64,000 nucleotides of DNA from Fonsecaea monophora (taxonomy: Eukaryota; Ascomycota; Eurotiomycetes; Chaetothyriales; Herpotrichiellaceae): positions 1 to 64,000 of the forward strand of contig NW_019174046.1 of NCBI RefSeq assembly GCF_001642475.1. Direction: 5' to 3'. The translations under genes were made by a program, and so were the position numbers. Under the pieces are notes generated by a model. That model was not told the DNA's origin. It was given only the letters and a program-made list of their open reading frames with translations, and made no database searches. Positions 11,683 to 21,769 of the stretch are shown piece by piece; the stretch's first letter is position 1, and each line of letters opens with the position of its first letter.

Positions 11683-12250
11683 GTACATGGAGGATGACAA
11701 GATAAGGTGACTTGTTGGTTGGTTAGGCAAGCACTTGAACGAGTCGAAAAGGACGATATGGCAGCTTCCAAGTCAGTAGAGACCCGGTCTGGTAAGTTCG
11801 GGATCACGAAGCACGTCGAAGTGTCTGGAGGCCAGACACCATTGCGACTCGAGACTTGGCAAAATCTATGTGTCTATCAGTGAATCCTATCCCCTTTATA
11901 TCCTCCCTTGGACCTGTGATTCACTTCTAGTGTTGTCCTCTTGCCTCTTGTTTTACTGGATTCGAAGCCCTCTCAAGCTGCCTCCCTCCCCCTCTTACCA
12001 GCAGCCTTTAACCCGGGCTCTCAGATTACTTCTGGCAACTACGACAGCTCGTGACTCTAGCCTGGTCGAATCCTCTTCACATTCCGTCTGGCCCGCCACG
12101 TCCACGCCTTCCTCACTTATCGAAGTGCTGTTAGGTACATTTTCGAATTTCTCAGGCTGAACGAAGGCATCAGACTTACGCGTGACAGCAGTGACTAACC
12201 GTCCCGCGTCTACTCGCTCTTGCTTCCAGCACACTTCGCTTGAAGGCAGC
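11683..12250. other. Intergenic / 5' leader of the ATPase gene
   Basis: This is the probable promoter and leader of the ATPase gene. The frame of that gene stays open upstream of its ATG to a GTG at 12182, and a leader intron around 12135-12197 is possible, but no in-frame upstream ATG is seen. Confidence 0.45.
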
Positions 12251-14787
12251 ATGCCATCTTCCGTTGAAGAAGGAGAAATTGGCTTTGTAGTTGACGAGTC
12301 ACGAGCCATGTCAATTTCCTCTTCAGAAGACAGCGATGACCACCACCCCTCTGGCGCCTCTCTCTCAAATCTGCGACGCTTCCCCAATCCCTTCTCAGCT
12401 TCAGCTTTCGGAGTACGCCTTCATACACCCAAGTGGACGTGGACAGATGCTGATGTATCGCAGGCCATGTTACAGCCATTGGACACAAGCTTTCCAACTC
12501 AACCCGAGCCTGCATTCCACTACACAACATTCCAGACGGCGGAGGAGGAGGGTGCAGCAAAAAACCGTGGATATTTTCAGCTGATGCAAGGTCTCCCGCA
12601 AAGTGCCTCGGACGGCCACCTTCATGCCCAAGCGGAAGAAATTAAGACAACTCCGCTGTTTTCCAATGACGTCCAGAAGACTCTGAGGGGCGGCATCATG
12701 GGAGTTGTTGCCCCTAGCCACACTCCTTTCCCACAATACGGGCTTCTAGGCATGCGCGAACAGACATACAACTCCTCCTTGCCGGAAGCGAGCAAGACTG
12801 TGTCACCTGAGGATAATCTCATCTTCGCAAACATGAATGCTCCATGGTCTGCCTTCATATGCGGTTCCCAAGGCGCTGGGAAGAGTCACTCGCTCTCTTG
12901 CTTCCTGGAGAACTCACTGTTAGCTTCATCCATGGCGGGAGAGAATCCGAGGCCTCTAGCTGGCCTTGTTTTTCATTACGACAAGTTCACAAGCAGTGAG
13001 AGCACACAGTTGTGTGAGGCCGCCTATCTGTGCTCATCGGGAATTCCTGTACGAGTTCTTGTCTCCCCGAGCAACGTCCATGCAATGCACAAGCTCTACA
13101 AAAACCTCCCTGGACTGCCTAGAGACGCTCCCCGTCCAGATGTCATCCCACTCTACTTTCAAGAGAACCAACTCAATGTGACGCGCTTGATGACGTTGAT
13201 GGCGGTTGATGACAAGGACAAGGTGCCACTGTACATGGAAGTCCTTTTCAAGGTGCTCCGTGATATGACAACGGAGAAAAAGGGCACAGGAGGCTTTGAT
13301 TACCTTGATTTCAAAGCACGATTGTCGGGGAAGGGGTTCAATTCCACACAAAACGGACCGCTCAGACTGCGTCTCGAAGTGCTCGAATCTTTTCTTGCAC
13401 ACAAGGTCCAGACTGCGGAATCCGCTGCCCGATTGAGAGATATGTTCATGTCTGCTCCAGGGACACTCACTGTTGTCGATTTGAGTTGCCCTTTTGTCAA
13501 CGAGAACGACGCATGTGCCCTATTCACAATCTGCCTTTCGATTTTCATGGAGAGTCGGGCAGATTGTGGTCGTGTCATTGCCCTCGATGAAGCTCACAAG
13601 GTAGGTAATCACCCCTTTGTTCCATGTCTACTAACCATGTTTTGCCCTTTGCAGTTCCTTACGAGGTCCGGTGAAGCTGAAAAGCTCACAGATGAGCTGA
13701 CATCCATTGTTCGTCAACAGCGCCACCTTGCCTCACGCATCATTGTATCGACGCAGGAACCGACTCTCGCGCCCCGGCTTATTGATCTCTGCAATGTCTG
13801 TATTGTTCATCGGTTCAGTTCACCTGCGTGGTTTGAAATGCTCCGAGACCACCTTGCCGGTGCCAGCCGCCACAAGGGTTACAACAATGCACATTTGTTT
13901 GAGACGATAGTTGGGCTGCAGACTGGGGAAGCGCTGATATTCTGTCCTGCGGCTCTGTTTGATGTGTACAATGGTAATGTGCACACATTGAAAGACGCTT
14001 TCATCAGAGCCCGCATCAGAAATCGCGTGACTGCGGATGGTGGAAGAAGCATTTTAGCTTCCGACGAGATGCAATATAGTGGCGTTGGGGAAATGCTGAC
14101 ACAGGAGCTCATCCGACCGTTTGCGGCACAGATGGGGGGTTCAGGCCCACAGTCTGGCAAGCAGTTCGGCAGACATGCAGGCAAGCAGCCGGGCAAGCAG
14201 TTGAGCAAAGCAGAACGTCGCGCGGTCAAGGCGGGACGCGTGACGAAGAGCCAACCTGTCCCGTCTCAGTCTCAAAACTTGAGGAGAGGTCTGACACATG
14301 CGCAAGGACGTTATGAGCTTCGTTCAGCGCACGCACCGACTCAAGAGCCACGACTGGGAATTGTCCAGGGTTCGTCGGAGAGTTCAGCAGAGAGTCCAGT
14401 GTCCAGTGCCATCCTCGCTGGAGATGTAGGTGATGTCTTCGCTGGTGCTCCTGAATTTATTCCCTTGGATCCAAGAATTGACCCCAGCTCAATACCTAGT
14501 CGGGATATCCTCAGGGTTTATGTCAGTAATGCCGTGTCAGAATCACTCGGCAGGAATCCCAGAAAGATCGGATTCGCCGAGGTACGTCAAGCAGCAGCAC
14601 GGAGTGCAGGCTTGCCTGAAGGATTCTTTGGAGGGCCGGAATGGAAAGCTTGGTCCAAAAGAGTGATTAATGAGATGCTGGTGAGTTGGGGCTCGTCTCG
14701 TTTGAAGATGAGATTCGGTCACTGACTTGGGCTGTCTAGGTGGAATATATTGAGGTTCGTGGGATGCCGCAACCAAAACGCCACTAG
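12251..14787 (+). CDS. Orphan P-loop ATPase (HerA/FtsK-like core)
   Basis: Exons 12251-13600, 13655-14680 and 14740-14787 give about 807 residues. The N-terminus is acidic and Ser-rich. The core has a Walker A motif GSQGAGKSHS (about residue 205) and a Walker B-type strand RVIALDEAHK (about 441-450), then STQEPTLAPRLIDL, resembling the sensor region of HerA/VirB4-type pumping ATPases. The C-terminus is basic and ends in a helical segment. The first intron (13601-13654, gtaggt...ctaac...cag) is 54 bases, stop-free and in phase, so a read-through form with 18 extra residues straight after DEAHK is possible. The second intron (14681-14739) has a perfect gtgagt donor and restores a 16-codon end. 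I know of similar uncharacterised ascomycete proteins but no assigned role. No nuclease or transposase domain is visible beside it. Confidence 0.75.
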
Positions 14788-16572
14788 ACTCTCTTGTCGA
14801 ATTACTCGAACTTCGATTTCCGGATTTGCATGACGCTTGAAGCTCAGTATGGGTGAAGCAGGAAACGCTTTCGGAGAAGAAGTTGTGGATACATGGGCAG
14901 GGAGGGAAATGTCTATTTGCGCAAAACAGTCGGGAGTCGGGATCTGGCGCAGGAATGGAGCAGGATCCTGAAGAAACAAGAGTCCACCTTGGAATCTATT
15001 CTACACGTTCGGCGAGGTCGAACTGTCTATGGAGACGATCTTTACGGGGGGGATTCTCGCTATGGTGGCCTGATGCGTGAAGTACAGTACATGAATTGAC
15101 AGCGCATGTATGTGGTTCACTTATGAATCTCAAACAAAGTCAGGATGGAGATTGAAGAACTTGAAATTCAGAAGATGGAGGGTGGTGACTGTAAGGAGTG
15201 CATGGTGGGGGCTTAGGAGAGTGAAGCGGCGAAGCTGGTTTGATTCAGGAGATGGTGATGAACAAGGCGGAAGACAGCATCACCAGGCATCATTCAATTT
15301 GTTTGTGACGTGTCTTGTTCCGCCTTGATTGCGTTTGTGAAACCCTCAAATCTTGTAATTAGCAGAATGATATCAGAAAAGCCGTGGATCCAGGTGTCCA
15401 TGATGCCACGCGTCTGGCAGTAAAAAGGAGGCGGAGGAGGTTGAAGGGAGAGCGATATCACACTAATAATGTAAAGGGGTGGTAAGGTAGAGTGAAATTA
15501 AGAGGAAGGGGGGCTGGATTTAGGGACCTTTACTGAGTACCTTGTATGCCGAGCCGTTTTGGCAGTTTGGGTAATTTAGGTTGACGTTGACGGTTTGAAA
15601 GACGGGGTCACCTAGTCAAATGCAAAAACTTATACCTCGTAAGTTTGAAACAAATACGAGTGAGAACATCTACAGAGATTCATTCGGTTTAAGGGGCTGG
15701 GACGGAAAGGGGGGAGGTTGGTGGTTGGTGGACGAGGCGCGCGTATCGACAAATAAATTGTACCCAGTACCAAGTATATCTACAAGCGTACCGAAGACTT
15801 ACCTAGGCTGTAATTATTATGTAGCGGAGGGACCGGGCCAGTGCGGGAAGACATGTTGACAGACAGACAAAGTAGTAGTAGTAGACGTAGGCGGGTAGAC
15901 ATGTAATTTCTCTGCGCCCTTGTATTATTATTATCTGTACCAAGGAACCAGGAACAGGGCCAGCCCAGCTCAGGGACCAGCACCCGGATCAGGCATCCAA
16001 TCCAAGCCAAGTCAATCGAGTCTAGTACTAACGGGCACGATCGCAATCACAAGCAACAAGCACTTTCTGTGCTATGAGCCAAGGCTATCACGTGTGCCAA
16101 GCCCTTCTACAACTCCACATGGGATAGGCTCGAGGGCGATGCCGCCTTCTTTTTGAAGTTACACCCTATATTCTCTCACCACCGAAACTTCTATTATCAC
16201 ATACAGCGCCCGGAGCTTCCGCATGAGCTTGTAAAAGAAAGAAAAAAACCAAGAAAAACAAAAATCGCAGTGCTGCAGTGTCCTCAGGGACTTTGGACTT
16301 GCGTCTCCTCGGCCTCTCGGCCTCTAAACCGCGTCTTGTCGTGATATCACTTCCCACACCCTTGAGACTTGCCAACAGATGAATAACCCACTTAGGGTTA
16401 GGAGCAGATGGTCTTTGCTACGTCGACTTCTTGCCTCTATACAGAAGCAGAGTCCTCAACCCGTAGGTCTCATGGAAAGAGTTAGACATCCTTAAAATGT
16501 CTAAGAACTAATGAAGGGGTTCACAAAAGGCGACAGCCGTCACAGCCGACACAGAAGAGCAGCAAAACCATT
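14788..16572. other. Intergenic with simple repeats
   Basis: About 1.8 kb. A 68-codon ORF at 14893-15099 (containing LAQEWSRILKKQESTLES) looks mildly protein-like but has no support from splicing or family. Short (agt)n repeats lie near 15871-15888, an (att)n run near 15921-15935 and an A-rich tract at 16226-16264. No RNA gene was recognised. Confidence 0.5.
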
Positions 16573-16574
16573 AT

Positions 16575-17501
16575 GACCACAATCCGCTCCTCGATCTTCC
16601 TAACGAGCTAGTCCTCACGGTTGCGAGCTTTCTGGACCAGGCGTCTCAGCTCCTGCTGAGCCTCGCGTGTCGACGACTTCGTGCTCTTCTCAACTCCCAC
16701 CTCGACATGTCGCTTAGTGATGATAGGGCCACCAAGGTGCGGTTTCTACAACTTCTGGAACTCGACCACCCGGAATATCTGACATGCCGCTCCTGCGGCC
16801 TTCTGTATCTCTGGCGGAAGATGGGATTCCTCCCGTACGATTGTCCGCGTGCCAACCACCACCTGCTTGCGGATATACTAGTATCATGCGGTCAGTTCAT
16901 CAAAGCAGGAAACAACAAATATGTCTGGGTGAGGCGTGGAGTGGTCGACCTAATCTTGCGAGCCTACGAGCATGGGCCCTCTCACGGCTTGCCTGTATCT
17001 TTCTTAAACATGAGCGGTTATGATCACCACGGCGTTTATCGAACGAGTGAGGCACGGTTAGTGGACGGTCAACTTATACTGGCCAGTCGAATGGAGGTGG
17101 AGGCAGAGTCGGGACTTGAAGTGGACGTGATGCGGCACCTCTCCCTCCCGAATATATGCCTACATCTATGTACCACTATAGGGGTCATAGACAAGGTATG
17201 GCAGACCTTCGAGCAAGCCGTCGCAAGCATGATAGTAGGCTCGGAGAAATCCGAAGTATTTAAGTGTCCCTTCTGCGAAACTGACCACCAAATGCAGGTG
17301 AAGAGGACCGCGGGGAATCGGGCAAGGATCGTTCTGAATGTTTGGAGAAACTACGGACGACGATACGAGAACAGGCTGTCGACTGAGCAGGTCTTTCATC
17401 GAGACCCAGCTTTACGGCTTGATGCCGATACAGTCTCGCAGAGGGATGTACGAGCGGCCTTTGAGTCTAAAACGGGGTGTATTCCAAGTATGGAGACATA
17501 G
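16575..17501 (+). CDS. F-box domain protein, 5' end unresolved
   Basis: An F-box begins at about 16587: LLDLPNELVLTVASFL, then LACRRLRALL. This is the standard fungal Skp1-binding pattern and predicts a substrate adaptor of an SCF ubiquitin ligase. The frame runs on to 17501 and contains a paired-cysteine site CRSCG (about 16786-16800) and KCPFCETDH (about 17263-17289), so the C-terminal part may bind zinc or a substrate. No in-frame ATG precedes the F-box: the frame is open upstream but meets a stop near 16510, while the nearby ATG at 16573 is one base out of frame and runs into a stop. Either an upstream exon supplies the start, with candidate acceptors around 16522-16560, or a one-base change has broken the gene. 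The first in-frame ATG, at 16707, would delete the F-box. Confidence 0.65.
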   Translation, partial: DHNPLLDLPNELVLTVASFLDQASQLLLSLACRRLRALLNSHLDMSLSDDRATKVRFLQLLELDHPEYLTCRSCGLLYLWRKMGFLPYDCPRANHHLLADILVSCGQFIKAGNNKYVWVRRGVVDLILRAYEHGPSHGLPVSFLNMSGYDHHGVYRTSEARLVDGQLILASRMEVEAESGLEVDVMRHLSLPNICLHLCTTIGVIDKVWQTFEQAVASMIVGSEKSEVFKCPFCETDHQMQVKRTAGNRARIVLNVWRNYGRRYENRLSTEQVFHRDPALRLDADTVSQRDVRAAFESKTGCIPSMET

Positions 17502-17888
17502 TCATACCTAGAAGTTATACAGTTTATCTACACTATCGATCAAATTGTGCCTTATGCCAGCCCGAAGTAATTTGTAGCCATTCTCGAGTTGTGCAACCGT
17601 CCGTCATGCCGGGGCTGCTACCATTACTGATATTCTCCATCAGCTATCTCTTTCCAGATAGACCAGCCCCTCGACCGTCACAAGCCCACAAAAATCCAGA
17701 TCTTGGCTATGTACTTAGTCTCATTAAAACGTGTCCGTAAAGTACCCGAGGTCGAATGATGGAGAAAGGCGGCATAAGATTTTGGACTTGTGCGAGAAGA
17801 GCAGCGATTCTGTGGCAGGCCGAGGGAGAGCACGCGAGCCTGGTGAGTCAATGACTGTGCCATGTTCGGAGGGGTCAAACTTCCCTGG
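17502..17888. other. Intergenic, convergent gene ends
   Basis: A short convergent spacer between the F-box gene and the small minus-strand gene. Overlapping ORFs on both strands look like chance. Confidence 0.5.
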
Positions 17889-18462
17889 CTAGGATGAGGT
17901 GTCCTTGGTTGGGCTTGTCTTAGTTTCACTCGTTGAAGAGCTACTCGTCACCAGCACTGCATAGAAGTGCAAGCCCTTCGCTGGTGCGACCAGGTTGTTG
18001 AAACCATGGCCGCCGCTGGCAGCTCCCAGCGGTGAGTCTACACCACAGTTAGCGCGCTCACGTGATGGTGCTTGTGACTGTGTAGGTATCGGCGGGACGA
18101 TCATTTGCCTCATTCCGCCTCCGTTCTATAGCATCGACGAGCTGTTGAAGCAACGTGTTCTGCCTTCGAAGTTCAGTGGTCAGCGCCTGATCGATACCAG
18201 CGGCCTGAAGACCTCCCTGCACGGCGTCACGCAGAGCATCATGTAGCAGGGCAATAGATTCAGCATCGAGACCAACCTGAGGCTCCCCATCCCGCTGATT
18301 AGGATGAGGGCCTTCTTCCTCGGGGAAGAGATAGCAGAGGACTGGACCGACAAGCCGAAAATGCCGAGCCCAGTTGACCAGCCTGGTGCCCATAGCTGGT
18401 CGAAAAGGGGAGAGAAGTGTGGCAATAATGCCGCCTGCTGGCCACAAGTGCTGAGAAGACAT
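17889..18462 (-). CDS. Hypothetical protein, about 175 residues
   Basis: Exons 18462-18062 and 18015-17889 are joined by a 46-base intron (18016-18061, gtgagc...gctaac...ccag) that rebuilds a Thr codon and opens a second frame to a TAG. The N-terminal third is moderately hydrophobic (around HFRLVGPVLCYLF). The middle is an amphipathic helix (ESIALLHDALRDAVQGGL and RRQNTLLQQLVDAIERRR) that could form a coiled coil. The C-terminus is Ser/Thr/Lys-rich. No family is recognised. The shift between frames exactly at a consensus intron is the main evidence that this is a gene. Confidence 0.5.
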
Positions 18463-19814
18463 TGCTACGAGCTCAAAACGTAGACTTTGAAGAGAGGAAA
18501 AGAGAAGAATTGGTTAGGCAGGAGAAAGGTGATAGCCATCCCCTACACCCACACCTTCTAGCCCAATGGCTCCTTCCATCTCTTGAGGTAATGGCAAGTG
18601 CAAGCAGAGGTTCTGCAAGAATGTGTCGCCTTCCTCAAGGATGGTGGTACAGTTCGCAGTGCAGGTGCGAGAGTTAATTGACGGTCATTGCCAGTGGGAA
18701 GAATGATACCTAACTTGAATCCGTGAGATTGGACTGGAACACGAAGACTTCAGTCGAGTTGTGAAGAGACGGGGATGACGATAGATGCACATGAAGTCTT
18801 AGCCATCGAAATTAATCTTGGAAACCTCGGAACGACCACATCTCCTGGGTGCCTCCCTCAAGTCTCGAGAGGATCCGTGGGCTCTCGGGTATAACGCCGT
18901 AACTTCTCGCTTTGAGCAACGCCAATATCAAAATCCAGCGGATGACTACCGTTCATCACGCATATTCTTGTTCGAGTTTGCGATGACAAGAAAACGCGAA
19001 AACGCGTAATCGAATGGTTCGGGAGCTCGTTCACGAGACTCCTCTGTATAGACACTCCCCCGAGCGGTAGATGCCATTAGACTCGACCGGCATCGTCATA
19101 TCAGAGATGACAGGAGACTTGGACACGACTGGAGACTGAAAGGCGCACGCGGCGTCTATATCCTTCTGTCATCCTTCCTCATGTAGTAATGAATGTGCTC
19201 TCTGTGCCCTGCCGCTCGGTCTTCTGTACAGATCACCCGGATTGTACAGGATCAAACAGATCAGTCACGTGGTCGTTACTTTGACCACGCATTTCCTGGA
19301 AGTCCCTTGCCGGGGATTGACTCGCCTCCAGCCCCGGCACTCCTTCCCTTCCAGTTAGGCCATAGCCAGGCCAAAAGGTCGGTTCGTAAGACGTTGGGGC
19401 GCCAGTAGGTTTGAGTAAAAAAAAAGGGCCTCTGGGCGCCAAAGAGGAACCCGAACAAGTGGTTTTCGGAACCTCTGTAGCCATGCTGGGGCTGGCCACA
19501 GATCTTTATGTACGCACACGAAAGTCAGGCAGCAGGCTTGGCTGAACGAATGAGGGCTAAGCTTGGTAGCTCCCCCATGCTCGGCCGGGCCTCCTCGATG
19601 CTCCGTCACGTGACCTATTAAAGCGGCCTCGCTCCCTTTCAACGAAAATGGAAAGGGATAAAGCACTGTTCGGGGCACATATGATATATATATTTTCTTT
19701 ATTTGGTTTGGTATTCAAAAAAACAAAACACAAACGCTCATCTCCATTTTCCAGAAAAATGCCATGATTAAAATATTATGATGCGTACAACATGATCATA
19801 GAGCGCACAAGATT
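18463..19814. other. Intergenic
   Basis: This contains the 3' flank of the multicopper oxidase gene, with an AT-rich stretch at 19678-19740 likely to include its polyadenylation signals. ORFs near 18818-19055 and 19193-19678 are unsupported. Confidence 0.5.
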
Positions 19815-21769
19815 TTATGACGACTTGGGGTGCAGCTTGCCCTTCTTCTTGAGCTTGGTGTACACAATGCCGTTGCCGTCAGCGTACTCGGTCGGCACCT
19901 CTGGCCAGTCATCGACGCCATCGAGAAAAGCCACGGCCATGCCGCCAGCCATGTGTGTTTGAACGTGGCAGTGGAAAAGGAATGCGCCAGGGTTGGTGAC
20001 TTGATAACGCAGGACCATCCACGTGCTGTTGACTTCGTTGGGGGTAGTAGTATACTAAAGCACACATGTCAGTTATTTCTCGGCAAAGTCAAAGGTCCAA
20101 CGAAACTTACCCCATCGCGAAGAGGCGGGTTTTCAAAGTTGAACGTGCCAGCTGGCAGCACAGCGGCGGCCTCGGCCACAGTGTTCCATGTCCAGTTTCC
20201 GACACCCTTGCCGATAACGTACGCCTTGTTCGAGTGTTTATGCATGGGGTGAGGCTGAGCAAGGGGTCCCTGGGTCCTGATCACCAAGTCGACCCATTGG
20301 CCACTCTGTGTCTTGATAATGAGATCGTTGGCTTCGACATCGGCCGGGTCTTCAAACAGAAGGGGAGTCTGGTCTTCCAACTCGGGAGCAAACGAGTTGA
20401 CACCGCTAAGAGTCCATTCATATGCGCCGGCTGGTTGCCCAATCTTCTTGATATTCATCAAGTAGGTCACGTCCGCTGACGGAGCTGGAGGCGAAGGTGG
20501 ATAAGGCGCCGCCTTGTTGTCATTGAACGTCACTAGCGTGGTCAAATTTGCGCCGGCGAAGTTCATCGTGGCAAGAGCATTGGGGTCTTCAGTGGCAGGG
20601 CCAACTGAGCCCTTGTAATTGAGGACAGCGAAACCACTGAGGACTTGGTTCAGACCGTTGTTGGCGACGCGGATCGAGTACTGCGCAGGGGGTTGGTTGA
20701 GCTCGATCAGAACCGAGTATCGGTCTCCGTTGTTGACCACGACTTGATCCACCAGAGTGGGAGTCACGTAGCCGCCGTCCACAGCGTACACCCACATCTT
20801 GTGTCCGTCAATGGTGAACTTGAGCAACTCGTATCCACCCGGGTTGATAAAGGTCAAGGCAGCAAAGCCTTTGGCAGCGTCCACATCAATTGAAGCCATG
20901 GGTCCGGTCGAGGGAGTGCAGGTCGAGTAGGCATCAGCAGGAAGAGTCTCAATGTTGAAGGTGAAGTTACCCTGAGTGGCAGGGAGGTTGGGAGGCAAGC
21001 AACCTTTGTCGGTGAGTTGCGAAGGGCTGACCGAAGCCAGGAGAGCCGTGACCTTGGGATTGGTGTAGGCAGTCAACTCCTCACGCGTCAAGCAGTACTG
21101 CGACCCCTGCCCATTGATGATGATGGCGTCCGAGCAAGCAAAATCAATGTTGGCATTCCGTTCCTGCTCATGCAGTTCCTGAGAGGTATACTTGTTGTAG
21201 TCCGAGATAAAGATGGGCTGGAGCTCGTCGTCCGCAGCCGACATGAGCTTGATGAATTCCGGATCGCTGTTGATCAGAGAGAATGGCTTTTCATCGTCAG
21301 ACTCTGGAGAAATGATGATGGCGCCGTACAGCCCATCCATCATCTGCGAGCGATAATGTGCGTGATAGAAGTATACTCCAGCTGCATCGGCGGTCCACTT
21401 GTACAGGTACGACGAGCCTGGCGCAATGGCGTATTGTGAAAGACCTGGGACACCATCTGACCAGGGAGTGCCTTGCTGCACAATGCCGTGAAAGTGGATT
21501 GTAGTAGGGTCGGGCAGTTCATTGTGAACCAGGAACTCGACTGTCTGGCCGACCGTCATCTTCAACGGGGGACCGGGGAAGGTGCCATTTGTGAGTATCA
21601 TCTTCTTGGGCGTGCCCCCAATGGGTGAGTAGTCCTCCCATGTGAGGGTGACCTCGAAGTGGACGGTGTCGTCCCGTTCATGGAGTGACCGCGATCGCGA
21701 AGGGAGGGCGGTACTGAGTAAAGCGAATGACAGGAAGGAGAGCACGGCGATTAACCGTGGAAGTGCCAT
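19815..21769 (-). CDS. Secreted multicopper oxidase (laccase / ascorbate-oxidase type)
   Basis: Exons 21769-20111 and 20054-19815, with a 56-base intron (20055-20110), give about 632 residues. A signal peptide is evident (hydrophobic LIAVLSFLSFALLSTAL, residues about 6-22). The three cupredoxin domains carry all four copper-ligand motifs: HFHG (about 92-95), HAHY (136-139), HPMHKH (507-512) and HCHVQTH (581-587). The enzyme should oxidise phenols or similar substrates with four-electron reduction of O2 to water, outside the cell. The position axial to the type-1 copper, ten residues after Cys582, is Met592 rather than the Leu or Phe of high-potential laccases, which suggests a lower redox potential (inference). 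Substrate, and any role in pigment formation or iron handling, cannot be read from sequence. Confidence 0.92.
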
